Under the pieces are notes generated by a model that ran no database searches, was not told the origin of the DNA, and worked only from the letters and a program-made list of their open reading frames with translations. Below are positions 8,097 through 16,650 of a stretch of 64,000 nt of DNA, piece after piece. The position numbers and the translations under genes were made by a program. Numbering within the stretch: position 1 is the stretch's first letter; each line of letters opens with the position of its first letter. Origin of the DNA: RBG-16-66-20 sp049651845 (GTDB taxonomy: Bacteria > Pseudomonadota > Gammaproteobacteria > Burkholderiales > SG8-39); NCBI GenBank assembly GCA_049651845.1, contig JBASCW010000023.1, positions 84,329 to 148,328 on the forward strand, written 5' to 3'.

Positions 8097-9206
8097 ATGG
8101 ATTTCGTCGATCTCAAGACGCAATACGGGGCGCTGCGCGAAAGCATCGACGCGCGCATCCGCCGGGTGCTCGAGCACGGCCAGTACATCCTCGGGCCCGA
8201 GGTCGCGGAGATGGAGGAGCGCCTCGCCGCGTGGACGGGCGCGCGGCACTGCGTAGCGGTCGCTTCGGGCACCGAGGCGCTGCTGATCGCGCTGCTCGCG
8301 CTGGAGGTCAAGCCGGGTGACGAGGTGATCACCACGCCGTTCACCTTCGCGGCGACTGCCGAGATGATCGCGCTGATCGGCGCCAGGCCCGTGTTCGTGG
8401 ACGTGGAGCCGGAGACGGCGAACATCGACGCGGCGAAGATCGAGGCGGCGATCGCGCCGCGCACGCGCGCCATCATGCCCGTGTCGCTCTACGGCCAGCC
8501 GGCCGACATGGACGAGATCAACGCCATCGGCGCGCGCCACCGGCTGCCGGTCATCGAGGACGCGGCGCAGAGCTTCGGCGCCACTTACAAGGGTCGCAAG
8601 AGCTGCAACCTCTCGACCATCGGTGCGACGAGCTTCTTCCCCTCCAAGCCGCTCGGCTGCTACGGCGACGGCGGTGCGCTGTTCACCAGCGACCCGGCGC
8701 TCGCGCAGGCGATGCGCGAGATCCGCGTGCACGGCCAGTCGGGCCGCTACCGGCACACGCGCATCGGCGTGGGCGGGCGCATGGACTCGATCCAGTGCGC
8801 GGTGGTGCTCGCCAAGCTCGAGCGCTTTGACTGGGAGGTCCGGCAGCGCATCGAGATCGGGGCTCACTACGATGCGCTGCTTTCGTCCTGCAATGCAAAG
8901 ACTCTAAAGGTCAGGGGCGATCGAAGCAGCGTCTATGCGCAATACACGATCCGCATGCAGGAGCGCGACGCCTTCGAGCGGCACATGAAGGCGCGCGGCA
9001 TCCCGACCGCAGTGCACTATCCGCTCTCGCTGCACCAGCAGCCTGCCTACGCGGCCGCGCAGACCGGCCGCTCGTATCCGGTGTCGGAGCAGCTGGCGAA
9101 AGAGGTGATCAGCCTGCCGATGCATGCCGACCTGGACGAGGCGACGCAGCAGCGCATCGTCGCCGCCGTGCGGGAGTTCAAGCCGGGCGCGCCGTCGCCA
9201 GGCTGA
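8097..9206 (+). CDS. wbpE: DegT/DnrJ/EryC1 sugar aminotransferase, WbpE-like
   Basis: The 369-residue PLP enzyme is strikingly WbpE-like: YILGPEV, PVSLYGQPADMDEINAI, VIEDAAQSFGA and KSCNLSTIGATSFFPSKPLG all match the Pseudomonas WbpE pattern, with the Schiff-base lysine at K184 in FPSKPLG and D155 contacting the cofactor. WbpE aminates C3 of UDP-2-acetamido-2-deoxy-3-ketoglucuronic acid during diacetamido-uronic-acid synthesis. The companion genes wbpA, wbpB and wbpD are not recognisable nearby, so either they lie elsewhere or the enzyme works on a related keto-sugar. The 3' end overlaps the convergent wzt-like gene by 29 bases. Confidence 0.88.
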   Translation: MDFVDLKTQYGALRESIDARIRRVLEHGQYILGPEVAEMEERLAAWTGARHCVAVASGTEALLIALLALEVKPGDEVITTPFTFAATAEMIALIGARPVFVDVEPETANIDAAKIEAAIAPRTRAIMPVSLYGQPADMDEINAIGARHRLPVIEDAAQSFGATYKGRKSCNLSTIGATSFFPSKPLGCYGDGGALFTSDPALAQAMREIRVHGQSGRYRHTRIGVGGRMDSIQCAVVLAKLERFDWEVRQRIEIGAHYDALLSSCNAKTLKVRGDRSSVYAQYTIRMQERDAFERHMKARGIPTAVHYPLSLHQQPAYAAAQTGRSYPVSEQLAKEVISLPMHADLDEATQQRIVAAVREFKPGAPSPG

Positions 9207-9969
9207 GGCGCTCGTACTCGAGCACGGCAGCCTCGATATCGCCGTCGTGCAGCACGCGGCCGCGGTCGAGCACCAGGCAGGAATTGCAGATCAGCCGCAC
9301 CGCGTCCATGTCGTGGCTCGTGAACAGCACCGTGCGGCCGGCGCGCGCGCGCTCGCGGATTTTCTCCTTGCACTTCTTCTGAAAGGCGGCATCGCCCACC
9401 GCAAGTACTTCGTCGATGAGCAGGATCTCGGCCTCAAGGTGCGCGGTCACCGAGAACGCCAGGCGCATGAACATGCCGCTCGAGTAGTGCTTCACCGGCG
9501 TGTCGATGAACTCCTCCACGCCCGAGAAGGCGATGATCTCGTCCTCGTGCTGCCGCACTTCCGTGGGCGTCATGCCGATCATGGTGCCGGCGAGCAGGAT
9601 GTTGTCGCGGCCGCTCAGGTCCGGGTGGAAGCCGGTGCCGACCTCGAGCAGCGCGCCCACACGGCCCTGCAGGGTCGCGGCACCTTCGGTCGGCGTCGTG
9701 ATGCGCGCCAGCATGCGCAGCAGCGTGCTCTTACCCGAGCCGTTGCGCCCGATCACGCCCACCACCTCGCCGGCCTTGACCTCGAAGCTCACATCGCGCA
9801 GGGCCCAGATCTCGGTGGGCAGGCGGTAGATCTGCGCCGGCGCAGTCCGGCGCCGGAACGGCGCCAGCAGCGCGCGCCCCGCACTCTCGTAGAGCGAGCC
9901 GGGATGGCGCTGCTCGTTGACGATGTAGCGCTTGCCCAATCCCCTCGCGCTGATGGCGGTTTCCGGCAC
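9178..9969 (-). CDS. wzt: ABC-type polysaccharide exporter, ATP-binding subunit
   Basis: This 263-residue ATPase energises export of a polyprenyl-linked polysaccharide across the inner membrane. It shows Walker A GRNGSGKS (74-81), the signature HYSSGM (161-166), Walker B ILLIDE (182-187) and the switch His in FTSHD (H219). The GTGFHPDLSGRDNI block is typical of the O-antigen/teichoic-acid exporter branch. It ends soon after the nucleotide-binding domain, so the C-terminal carbohydrate-binding domain of Wzt proteins that recognise a modified chain terminus is absent. Export is then probably not gated by a terminal modification (inference by analogy with short Wzt forms). It follows wzm with a 15-base gap. 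Confidence 0.92.
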   Translation of the reverse strand: MPETAISARGLGKRYIVNEQRHPGSLYESAGRALLAPFRRRTAPAQIYRLPTEIWALRDVSFEVKAGEVVGVIGRNGSGKSTLLRMLARITTPTEGAATLQGRVGALLEVGTGFHPDLSGRDNILLAGTMIGMTPTEVRQHEDEIIAFSGVEEFIDTPVKHYSSGMFMRLAFSVTAHLEAEILLIDEVLAVGDAAFQKKCKEKIRERARAGRTVLFTSHDMDAVRLICNSCLVLDRGRVLHDGDIEAAVLEYERLSLATARPA

Positions 9970-9984
9970 CTTGCCCTCTACGTC

Positions 9985-10806
9985 CTAGACGACGTCCGCA
10001 AAGCTCGCCTCCTGGCGCCGGAAATACCACAGCCCGGTCGCGCAGACGAAAATCGCAGTCGCGAACGACACGGCCACCACCGCCGGCGCGGGCGGCTCGC
10101 CGCCGGCAAACGCCCAGCGCGCCGAGTCGATCACCACGGCGATCGGATTGAGCGCGTACAGAAAGGCGTACTTCGCGGGCAGCAGGTTGCTCGGATAGAT
10201 GATCGGCGAGAGGAACATCCAGATCAGCAGGATGAACGGCACGAGATACCCGACATCGCGAAACGGCACGTTGAGGGCGCTGACCCAGAGGGACAGGCCG
10301 AACACGGTCAGCACCGCCAGCGCGAGCATCGGCACGAAAAAGAGCGCGCCGATCGAGGGCATGCTGCCGTACCAGATCATCAACACGACCAGCAGCAGGA
10401 ACGCGCAGAGGAAATCCAGCAGCGTGGAAATCATGACGGCGAGCACCAGGATCACGCGCGGAAAGTAGATCTTCGTGATCAGGTGCGGGTTGGCGATGAT
10501 GGCGCCGCTCGCCTGGGTGAAGGCCTGGGAGACGAACAGCCAGATGAACAGTCCGCTTACCACGAACAGCGGATAGGGCTGGCCGTTGGTGGGCATGTTG
10601 CCGAAGTGCCCGAAGATGACCGTGAAGATGATCGCCAGCAGCGCGGGTTGCAGGATCGCCCAGCCCACACCGATCGCCATCTGGCGGTAGCGAACCCTGA
10701 GCGTGCGCCAGACCAGCACGCGCAGCAGATGCCGGTACTGCCACAGCTCGCGCAGGTCGAGCAGCGGCTGCTCGCTCGCCGGCCGGATGTGGAAGGTCTG
10801 GCTCAT
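9985..10806 (-). CDS. wzm: ABC-2 type polysaccharide export permease
   Basis: The 273-residue membrane protein has an amphipathic N-terminus, then about six transmembrane helices, with the ABC-2 family hallmarks VRYRQMAIGVGWAILQP near residue 38 and LNVPFRDVGYLVPFILLIWMF in the second half, followed by SPIIYPSNLLP and LNPIAVVIDSAR. It pairs with the ATP-binding subunit immediately downstream to form the Wzm2-Wzt2 exporter. Its start codon faces the FdtA-type gene divergently, with 113 bases between, which hold the promoter-like repeat at 10812-10840. Confidence 0.93.
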   Translation of the reverse strand: MSQTFHIRPASEQPLLDLRELWQYRHLLRVLVWRTLRVRYRQMAIGVGWAILQPALLAIIFTVIFGHFGNMPTNGQPYPLFVVSGLFIWLFVSQAFTQASGAIIANPHLITKIYFPRVILVLAVMISTLLDFLCAFLLLVVLMIWYGSMPSIGALFFVPMLALAVLTVFGLSLWVSALNVPFRDVGYLVPFILLIWMFLSPIIYPSNLLPAKYAFLYALNPIAVVIDSARWAFAGGEPPAPAVVAVSFATAIFVCATGLWYFRRQEASFADVV

Positions 10807-10811
10807 GTCTT

Positions 10812-10840
10812 GAAAGATTCTAGTAAAATCAATGCTTTTC
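10812..10840 (+). repeat. 29-base promoter-like direct repeat, copy 1
   Basis: The block GAAAGATTCTAGTAAAATCA plus the following nine bases matches the block at 17903-17931 at 26 of 29 positions. It lies in the divergent intergenic region between wzm and the fdtA-like gene, ending about 80 bases before the ATG. The central TAGTAAAATC resembles a -10 region. The outer GAAAG and CTTTTC are roughly complementary. A conserved promoter or regulator site is the simplest reading; a remnant of block duplication during cassette acquisition is the alternative. Confidence 0.6.
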
Positions 10841-10919
10841 GGCGGGCTTGCCTCGAACAGTTGGAAGACTACCCGAAGTTCGCATTCGAGAATCCCGATA
10901 CCGTCGCGAGCGCGGCGGC

Positions 10920-11333
10920 ATGAGCCTTGCCGAGGTGCGCTGGATCGAGCTGCCGCATGTGGCCGAGCCGCGGGGCGTGCTCACCGCGGTCGAAGGCGCG
11001 AAGGACATCCCGTTCGAAATCCGCCGCATCTTCTACATGCACGGCACTCCCGCCGGCCAGGAGCGCGGCGGCCACGCGCATCGCGATACGCAGCAGGTCG
11101 TGGTGCCGGTCGCCGGGAAGTTCAGGATCGAGCTGTCCGACGACCGGGCCACCGAGCACCATCTGCTCTCGGATCCCAACAGGGGGCTGTACATGCCGCC
11201 CATGACCTGGGTGCGGCTGCACGATTTTTCGCCAGCGGCCGTGTGCCTCGTGATCGCCGACACGCATTACGACCGCGCCAGGTCGATCCGCACCTGGAAG
11301 GAGTTCTGCGCCGCGGTCGGGCGGCCCGCATGA
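10920..11333 (+). CDS. fdtA: dTDP-4-keto-6-deoxyglucose 3,4-ketoisomerase (FdtA/QdtA-type cupin)
   Basis: The 137-residue single-domain cupin fits the sugar 3,4-ketoisomerase family, which moves the keto group of dTDP-4-keto-6-deoxyglucose from C4 to C3 before transamination to Fuc3N or Qui3N. The family core GGHAHRDTQQVVVPVAGKF is present with H52 and H54, followed by LYMPPMTWVRLHDFS. The ATG at 10920 gives the family length; an upstream in-frame ATG at 10848 would add an unconserved Arg-rich tail. Its stop overlaps the start of the 2,3-dehydratase (ATGA). Product stereochemistry (galacto versus gluco) cannot be read from sequence. Confidence 0.88.
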   Translation: MSLAEVRWIELPHVAEPRGVLTAVEGAKDIPFEIRRIFYMHGTPAGQERGGHAHRDTQQVVVPVAGKFRIELSDDRATEHHLLSDPNRGLYMPPMTWVRLHDFSPAAVCLVIADTHYDRARSIRTWKEFCAAVGRPA

Positions 11334-12739
11334 GCGTCGAAGGCGGCTTCTTCGCATCCGCGCTGGCCGCCGAAGGCGCGCACGTCGCCACGCGCGACAT
11401 TCCGGGCTGGCTCGACGCGCGGCGCCGCGCGCATCGCTTCGCCATCCGCCGGGTGCCGCTCGCGCAGCTCGCGGGCTGGCGCTTCGACGCCCAGACCGGC
11501 AATCTCGCGCACCAGAGCGGCCGCTTCTTCTCGGTCGAGGGATTGCGCGTGGCGAGCTCGTATCCCGAGCCGACCGTGTTCCACCAGCCCATCATCAACC
11601 AGCCCGAGGTCGGCCTGCTCGGCATTCTGGCCAGGCGCTTCGGCGGCGTCCTGCATTTCCTGATGCAGGCGAAGATGGAGCCGGGCAACGTCAACCTGCT
11701 GCAGCTCTCTCCCAGCGTGCAGGCGACCCGCAGCAACTACACGCAGGTGCACGGCGGTGCGGGCGTGCGCCTGCTCGAATACTTCCAGGACCGCCGCCGC
11801 GCGCGCGTGCTGGTCGACCAGCTGCAGTCGGAGCAGGGCTCGTTCTTCCTGCGCAAGCGCAACCGCAACATGATCGTAGAGACCGAGGAGGAGGTGCCCG
11901 CGCACGAGGATTTCTGCTGGCTCACGCTCGGCCAGATCAAGCGCATGCTGCGCGAAAGCAACCTGGTCAACATGGACAGCCGCACCGTGCTTTCCGCGAT
12001 TCCGCTCGCCGCGGATGCCGGCGAAGCGCGCAAGCTGGGCCTGCGTCAGGGCGCCGGCGCGGATTTCGAGCTGGCCCTGTTCCACTCCGCGCTGCAGCGG
12101 GACGGCGGCGTGCACTCGAACGACGAAATCATCAGCTGGCTGACCGAGCTCAAGGCGACCGCCGAGATCGAGGTGAAGACCCTGCCGCTGCGGGACCTGC
12201 CGGGCTGGCGCCGCGACGAGTCGTCCATCCACCGTGAGGACTGCGGCTACTTCGAGGTGGTCGGCATCGCCGTGGAGGCCGACAGCCGCGAAGTGCGCGA
12301 CTGGTGCCAGCCCATCGTGCGGCCCTGCGCCGCCGGCACCTGTGGATTCCTGGCGCAGCGGCTGCGCGGGGTGCTGCATTTCCTCGTGCAGGCGCGCATG
12401 GAGCCGGGCGTGTTCGACATGTTCGAGATGGCGCCGACCGTGCAGCATCTTCCCGGCAGCGGCGCGCAGCGGGTACCGCTGCTGGAGCATTTCACGGCGC
12501 CCGCGCCGCAGCGAGTGCGCTACGACCAGATCCAGTCGGAGGAAGGCGGCCGCTTTTTCCACTACCAGACCCGCAACATCGTGGTCGAGCTGCCCGAGGC
12601 CGAGCGCCTCGAGGTGCCGCGCGGATTCGTCTGGATGACGCTCGGCCAGATCCACGAGTTCCTGCGCTACAACAATTACCTCAACATCGAGGCACGCGGA
12701 CTGATCGCCTGCCTGGACGTCAGGGGCACGCGCGCGTGA
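11330..12739 (+). CDS. dTDP-4-keto-6-deoxyglucose 2,3-dehydratase (TylX3/SpnO/EvaA family)
   Basis: The 469-residue protein belongs to the NDP-hexose 2,3-dehydratase family, which removes the C2 hydroxyl of dTDP-4-keto-6-deoxyglucose, the committed step to 2,6-dideoxysugars. It consists of two homologous halves. The first has PIINQPEVGLLG, GGVLHFLMQAKMEPGNVN and LSPSVQATRSNYT; the second repeats this as PIVRPCAAGTCGF, GVLHFLVQARMEPGVFD and APTVQHL. Each half ends with the W(L/M)TLGQI block. The family is best known in actinomycete antibiotic clusters and uncommon in proteobacterial LPS loci. It overlaps fdtA by ATGA and the next gene by GTGA. Confidence 0.92.
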   Translation: MSVEGGFFASALAAEGAHVATRDIPGWLDARRRAHRFAIRRVPLAQLAGWRFDAQTGNLAHQSGRFFSVEGLRVASSYPEPTVFHQPIINQPEVGLLGILARRFGGVLHFLMQAKMEPGNVNLLQLSPSVQATRSNYTQVHGGAGVRLLEYFQDRRRARVLVDQLQSEQGSFFLRKRNRNMIVETEEEVPAHEDFCWLTLGQIKRMLRESNLVNMDSRTVLSAIPLAADAGEARKLGLRQGAGADFELALFHSALQRDGGVHSNDEIISWLTELKATAEIEVKTLPLRDLPGWRRDESSIHREDCGYFEVVGIAVEADSREVRDWCQPIVRPCAAGTCGFLAQRLRGVLHFLVQARMEPGVFDMFEMAPTVQHLPGSGAQRVPLLEHFTAPAPQRVRYDQIQSEEGGRFFHYQTRNIVVELPEAERLEVPRGFVWMTLGQIHEFLRYNNYLNIEARGLIACLDVRGTRA

Positions 12740-13686
12740 AGGTGCTGCTGATCGGCCATTCGCGCATCGGCCAGCGCCGCGTGCTGCCGGCGCTGCGCGC
12801 ACTGCCGCAGGTGAGCGCTATCGCCGTCGCCTCGCGCCGCTGGCGGCCGGCACCGCAGGAAGCGGCCGGCGCCCAGGTATTCGCCGACTACGAGGACGCG
12901 ATCGCCAGGAGCGGCGCCGGTCTCGCGTATGTCTCGCTCGAGAACAGCGATCACGCGCTCTGGGCCGAACGCGCGCTCGCGCAGGGCATGCACGTCGTGG
13001 TCGACAAGCCGGCCTTCCTCACGGCCGCGGATGCGCGGCGGCTCGCAGCGCTCGCCCGGGAGCGGGGACGTTGCCTGGCCGAAGCCACGGTCTTCACGCA
13101 TCACCCGCAGATCGAGGCGTTGCGCAGGTCGTTCGGCGGCGCCGGCGCACAACCGACGCGGGTGGTTGCGGTCTTTTCATTTCCCCCTCTCGACCCCGCC
13201 GATTTCCGCTACCGAAGGGACCGGGGTGGTGGCGCGCTGTACGACCTCGGGCCCTACGCCGCCGCGACCAGCCGCGTGCTGTTCGGGCGAGCCCCGCGCA
13301 ACGTCTCCTGCGAGGTGCTCTCGCGGCGAACGGACGGCATCGACACCGCGTTCAGCGTGCTCATGACCTACGACGGCGGCGGATCGCTCGCCGGCCATTT
13401 CGGCTTCGATACCGAGTACCAGAACCGCATCCTTGCGCTGGGCCCGGGTGTCTCAGCCGAGCTCGACCGCGCGTTCACCCTCGCGCCGGAAGCGGGCAAC
13501 CGGCTGCTGCTGCGGCGGGCGAACGTGGCTTCGGAAATCGCGCTTGCGCCCGCCGACGCTTTCGAGCGCTTTCTTGGCGCGGTGTTCCGGGCCATCGGAG
13601 TGCGACAGTGGGACGGGTTTCCGGAGGCGCTTCGCGCGGACGCCGAACTGCTCGAAAGTATGCGTACCATAGCCGGCACAGGCTGA
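12736..13686 (+). CDS. Gfo/Idh/MocA oxidoreductase, probable NDP-hexose 3-ketoreductase
   Basis: This 316-residue protein starts with a dinucleotide-binding strand containing GHSRIG (residues 7-12, replacing the usual GxGxxG). It has the family VVDKPAF motif (K91) and GGGALYDLGPYAA (164-176), both standard for Gfo/Idh/MocA enzymes. In antibiotic deoxysugar pathways the partner of the 2,3-dehydratase is a ketoreductase of this family (TylC1, SpnN), which reduces the unstable 3,4-diketo product at C3. Direct adjacency with a GTGA overlap strongly supports that pairing here. The start is GTG. The exact C3 configuration produced is unknown. Confidence 0.82.
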   Translation: MKVLLIGHSRIGQRRVLPALRALPQVSAIAVASRRWRPAPQEAAGAQVFADYEDAIARSGAGLAYVSLENSDHALWAERALAQGMHVVVDKPAFLTAADARRLAALARERGRCLAEATVFTHHPQIEALRRSFGGAGAQPTRVVAVFSFPPLDPADFRYRRDRGGGALYDLGPYAAATSRVLFGRAPRNVSCEVLSRRTDGIDTAFSVLMTYDGGGSLAGHFGFDTEYQNRILALGPGVSAELDRAFTLAPEAGNRLLLRRANVASEIALAPADAFERFLGAVFRAIGVRQWDGFPEALRADAELLESMRTIAGTG

Positions 13687-13688
13687 CG

Positions 13689-14795
13689 ATGCCGGTCCAA
13701 GTCTGGGACTACCGCAGGGAATACGAAGCCGAACGCGAGGAGATTCTTGCGGGCATCGACAAGGTGTTTCGCTCCGGCCGGCTGGTGATGGGACCGAGCG
13801 TCAAGGCATTCGAGGAGGCGTTCGCCGCGTGGCTGGGCACGGCGCACGGTATCGGTGTCAACAGCGGCACCGACGCGCTCTTTCTCGCGCTCAAGGCGAT
13901 CGACATCGGTCCCGGGGATGAGGTGATCACGGTGGCGAACACCGCAATTCCCACGGTATCGGCGATCGTCGCGGCGGGGGCCACGCCGAAATTCGTAGAC
14001 ATCGATCCCGCGACCTATCTCATGGAGCCGAAGCTGCTTGCGGCAGCTGTGACCCCGCGCACGCGCTGCATCCTGCCGGTACACCTGTTCGGCCAATGTG
14101 TCGACATGAGAGGGGTGAGCGCCGTCGCTGCGCAGCACGGCATCAAGGTGCTGGAAGATTGCGCCCAGTGCCACGGTGCCCTGCAGGACGGGCGCAAGGC
14201 CGGCACGATGTCCGACCTCGCTGCCTGGTCGTTCTATCCGACCAAGATCCTCGGCACTTACGGCGATGGCGGCATGGTGACCACCGCCGACGAAGCGATC
14301 GCGAAGCGGGTGCGCCGCCTGCGCATGTACGGCAATGAGGGCGCCTACTATGCGGTCGAGCACGGCTACAACTCCAGGCTGGACGAGCTGCACGCCGAGA
14401 TCCTGCTGCGCAAGCTGCCGCGGCTGGAGGGCTACATCGCGCGCCGCCGAGCCCTGGCGAGCCGCTACGACGAACTGCTCGCGGGCGCCGGGCTCGCGCT
14501 GCCCGCGACGGCGGCGGGTAACCTCCATGCGTACTACCTGTACGTCGTGCGTCACCGTGAGCGCGATGCAATTCTGAAGGCGCTCGCCGCGAAGGACATC
14601 CTCCTCAACGTGAGCTATCCCTGGCCGATCCACACCATGAAGGGCTATGCCGGGTTGGGCGGCAAGGAGGGCGACCTGCCGCACACGGAGGCGGCCGCGA
14701 AGGAGATCTTCTCGCTGCCGATGTTTCCCACGCTCGGCGAAGGCGAGCAGGACATGGTCTGCGACACCTTGCGGGAGATTTTGCGCAAGGGCTAG
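13689..14795 (+). CDS. fdtB: DegT/DnrJ/EryC1 aminotransferase, FdtB/TylB-like
   Basis: The 368-residue PLP-dependent enzyme has VLEDCAQCHGA (cofactor Asp D157) and the Schiff-base lysine K186 in SFYPTKILGTYGDGG. This is the SFYPxKxLGxxGDGG form typical of FdtB, TylB and DesV, which aminate 3-keto-6-deoxysugars. With the ketoisomerase three genes upstream it could make dTDP-3-amino-3,6-dideoxyhexose. Alternatively it could aminate the dideoxy-4-keto product of the two preceding genes. It begins 2 bases after the ketoreductase stop, so all four enzymes are in one transcript. No dedicated N-acetyl- or formyltransferase adjoins it. Confidence 0.88.
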   Translation: MPVQVWDYRREYEAEREEILAGIDKVFRSGRLVMGPSVKAFEEAFAAWLGTAHGIGVNSGTDALFLALKAIDIGPGDEVITVANTAIPTVSAIVAAGATPKFVDIDPATYLMEPKLLAAAVTPRTRCILPVHLFGQCVDMRGVSAVAAQHGIKVLEDCAQCHGALQDGRKAGTMSDLAAWSFYPTKILGTYGDGGMVTTADEAIAKRVRRLRMYGNEGAYYAVEHGYNSRLDELHAEILLRKLPRLEGYIARRRALASRYDELLAGAGLALPATAAGNLHAYYLYVVRHRERDAILKALAAKDILLNVSYPWPIHTMKGYAGLGGKEGDLPHTEAAAKEIFSLPMFPTLGEGEQDMVCDTLREILRKG

Positions 14796-14822
14796 GGCGC
14801 GGGACCGCGTAGGATACTGCCC

Positions 14823-15620
14823 ATGCCACGACTTCTGTCCTATCTGGCGCGCTTGTCGGGCTCGGCGCCGCGCGGCCGCATTCAGTACAGCGGCAACTAT
14901 CCGGATTGGCAGAGCGCGGCGCGCGACTCGAAAGGCTACGACGCCGAGCTGATCCTGGAGAAGGCGACGCGCGCGATGACGGCGGTGCGCAGCGGCGAGG
15001 CCGCCTACGAGCGCGACACGGTGCTGTTCGACGAGATCGAGCATTCGTTTCCGCTGCTGGCATCGCTGCTCTACGCCGCGTCGCGCAACCGCAACCGGCT
15101 CTGCGTGCTGGATTTCGGTGGCGCGCTGGGAACCAGCTACATCCAGAACCGGCAGTTCCTTGCGCACCTGGACAGCCTGCGCTGGCACATCGTGGAGCAG
15201 CCGCATGTCGCGGCGGCAGGCCGTCGGCTGTTCGAGGACGAGCATCTGCGCTTCTTCGATTCGATCGAGGATGCGACCGCGGCGCCGGCGCCGGACATCG
15301 TCATGCTGTGCGGCGTCGTGCAGTATCTACCGGAGCCGTTCGAGCTGATCGCCAGGATCAAGGCCCTTGCGCCGGCGCTCATCGTGCTCGACCGTGTGGT
15401 GGTCCTGGAAAAAGCGCCGACGCGGCTCACGGTTCAAACCGTTCCGCCGCACATCTACGACGCGAGCTACCCGTGCTGGATGTTCAACCGCGGCGCGGTG
15501 GTGGAGGCGTTCGCTGACGGCTACCGCAAGCTGTTCGATTTTTCCGCGCATGCCGGCGAGATCGTGGACCTGGGCGACGCCAAGGCCACCTATGGAGGCT
15601 GGCTGTTTGAGCGCCGCTGA
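14823..15620 (+). CDS. Putative methyltransferase, TIGR04325-like
   Basis: The 265-residue soluble protein has the family features YSGNYPDWQSAARDSKGYD near residue 22, the RDTVLFDEIEHSFP segment, and a SAM-site-like strand VLDFGGALGTSYIQNR followed by RWHIVEQPHV. It resembles putative methyltransferases found in many polysaccharide loci, for which the substrate is unknown. The AdoMet-binding glycine motif is in the form DFGGALG. It starts 27 bases after the aminotransferase stop and overlaps the next gene by 14 bases. A role in methylating the glycan or its terminal residue is only inferred from location. Confidence 0.75.
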   Translation: MPRLLSYLARLSGSAPRGRIQYSGNYPDWQSAARDSKGYDAELILEKATRAMTAVRSGEAAYERDTVLFDEIEHSFPLLASLLYAASRNRNRLCVLDFGGALGTSYIQNRQFLAHLDSLRWHIVEQPHVAAAGRRLFEDEHLRFFDSIEDATAAPAPDIVMLCGVVQYLPEPFELIARIKALAPALIVLDRVVVLEKAPTRLTVQTVPPHIYDASYPCWMFNRGAVVEAFADGYRKLFDFSAHAGEIVDLGDAKATYGGWLFERR

Positions 15621-16650
15621 GGCGTCCGCGGCACGCGTGTTCTGCACGCTGTTCGACTCTGGCTATCTGTCGCGCGGGCTGGCCATGTACGAGTCGCTCG
15701 CGCGCCGGTGCCGCGAATTCACGTTGTATGTCTTTCCGTTCGACGATCGGGCGCTGCGCACCCTGGAGGCGCTGGCGCTGCCCAACGTCGTGATCGTGCC
15801 GCTGAAGGAGTTCGAGGACCAGGAGCTGCTGCGCGTGAAGCCGACGCGGTCGGGCGCCGAATACTGCTGGACTTGCACGGCCTCTACGGTGCTCTACGTC
15901 ATGGAGCGCTTCGGCCACGCGGTCTGCACCTACCTGGATGCGGACATCCACTTTCACGCGTCGCCGGACCCGCTGCTCGAAGAGCTCGGCGCGGACGACG
16001 TCCTCATCACCGAGCACCGGTTCTCGCCGCAGAACGACTTGAGCGCGACCTCCGGCATCTACTGCGTCCAGTTCGTGACCTTCCGCAACAGCGAGCGCGG
16101 CCGCAAGGCGCTGCGCTGGTGGCGCGAGGCGTGCCTCGAGTCGTGCGAGCTGAACCCGGCGGCCGGCAAGTGCGGCGACCAGAAGTACCTGGACGACTGG
16201 CCGCAGCGGTTCGAAGGCGTGCACGTGCTCGCGCACCTGGGCGGTGGCCTCGCGCCTTGGAACGTGCAGCAGTACCGCTTCGACGAGCGCGCGCCGCACA
16301 CCGGCACCCAGATCGCGTCGGGCCGGCGTTTCGAGCCGGTCTTCTTTCATTTTCACGGCCTCAAGCTCAGCACGGGAGGGCGGGTGCGGCTCACGGGCAC
16401 GAGCTACGAGTTGAGCACGGGCGTGGTCGAGATCTTCTACCGCCCCTACCTGCGGCACCTGGACGACATCGGCCGGCGGCTCGCGGCGCGCGGCATCGAA
16501 TTCGATCCGCACGGCCGCATCGCCGACGGGCCGCCCGGCGCGCTCGAGCGTGCTGGCCACCTGGCCGAGCGCGCGTTCAGCCGCCTGCGGCATTTCGGCG
16601 TCCTCGGCGGCAATCGCAACGTCCCGTATTTCCTCGACGAGCTGGTCTGA
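15607..16650 (+). CDS. Putative GT-A-type glycosyltransferase with DxD motif
   Basis: The 347-residue protein begins like a nucleotide-diphospho-sugar transferase (VFCTLFDSGYLSRGLAMYES) and contains the metal-binding YLDADIHFH near residue 115, then EHRFSPQND, GKCGDQKYLDDWP and FFHFHGLK. This layout is similar to GT8-like retaining transferases. I choose the TTG at 15607 because a GGAGG at 15594-15598 lies 8 bases upstream. No ATG is available before the conserved first strand. It abuts the next glycosyltransferase, whose TTG start directly follows its stop. Donor and acceptor are unknown. Confidence 0.72.
   Translation: MSAAEASAARVFCTLFDSGYLSRGLAMYESLARRCREFTLYVFPFDDRALRTLEALALPNVVIVPLKEFEDQELLRVKPTRSGAEYCWTCTASTVLYVMERFGHAVCTYLDADIHFHASPDPLLEELGADDVLITEHRFSPQNDLSATSGIYCVQFVTFRNSERGRKALRWWREACLESCELNPAAGKCGDQKYLDDWPQRFEGVHVLAHLGGGLAPWNVQQYRFDERAPHTGTQIASGRRFEPVFFHFHGLKLSTGGRVRLTGTSYELSTGVVEIFYRPYLRHLDDIGRRLAARGIEFDPHGRIADGPPGALERAGHLAERAFSRLRHFGVLGGNRNVPYFLDELV

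Noticed and set aside
10810..10829. TTGAAA followed by TAAAAT as a sigma-70 promoter
   Set aside because: The spacer is only about 8 bases, far from the 16-18 needed, so these two hexamers cannot be a -35/-10 pair, although TAAAAT may still be a -10 with an unrecognised upstream element.
9124..10923. A 599-codon plus-strand frame across wzm/wzt
   Set aside because: Antisense to Wzm and Wzt, which have Walker and permease motifs; its translation is His/Arg/Gln-rich shadow sequence.
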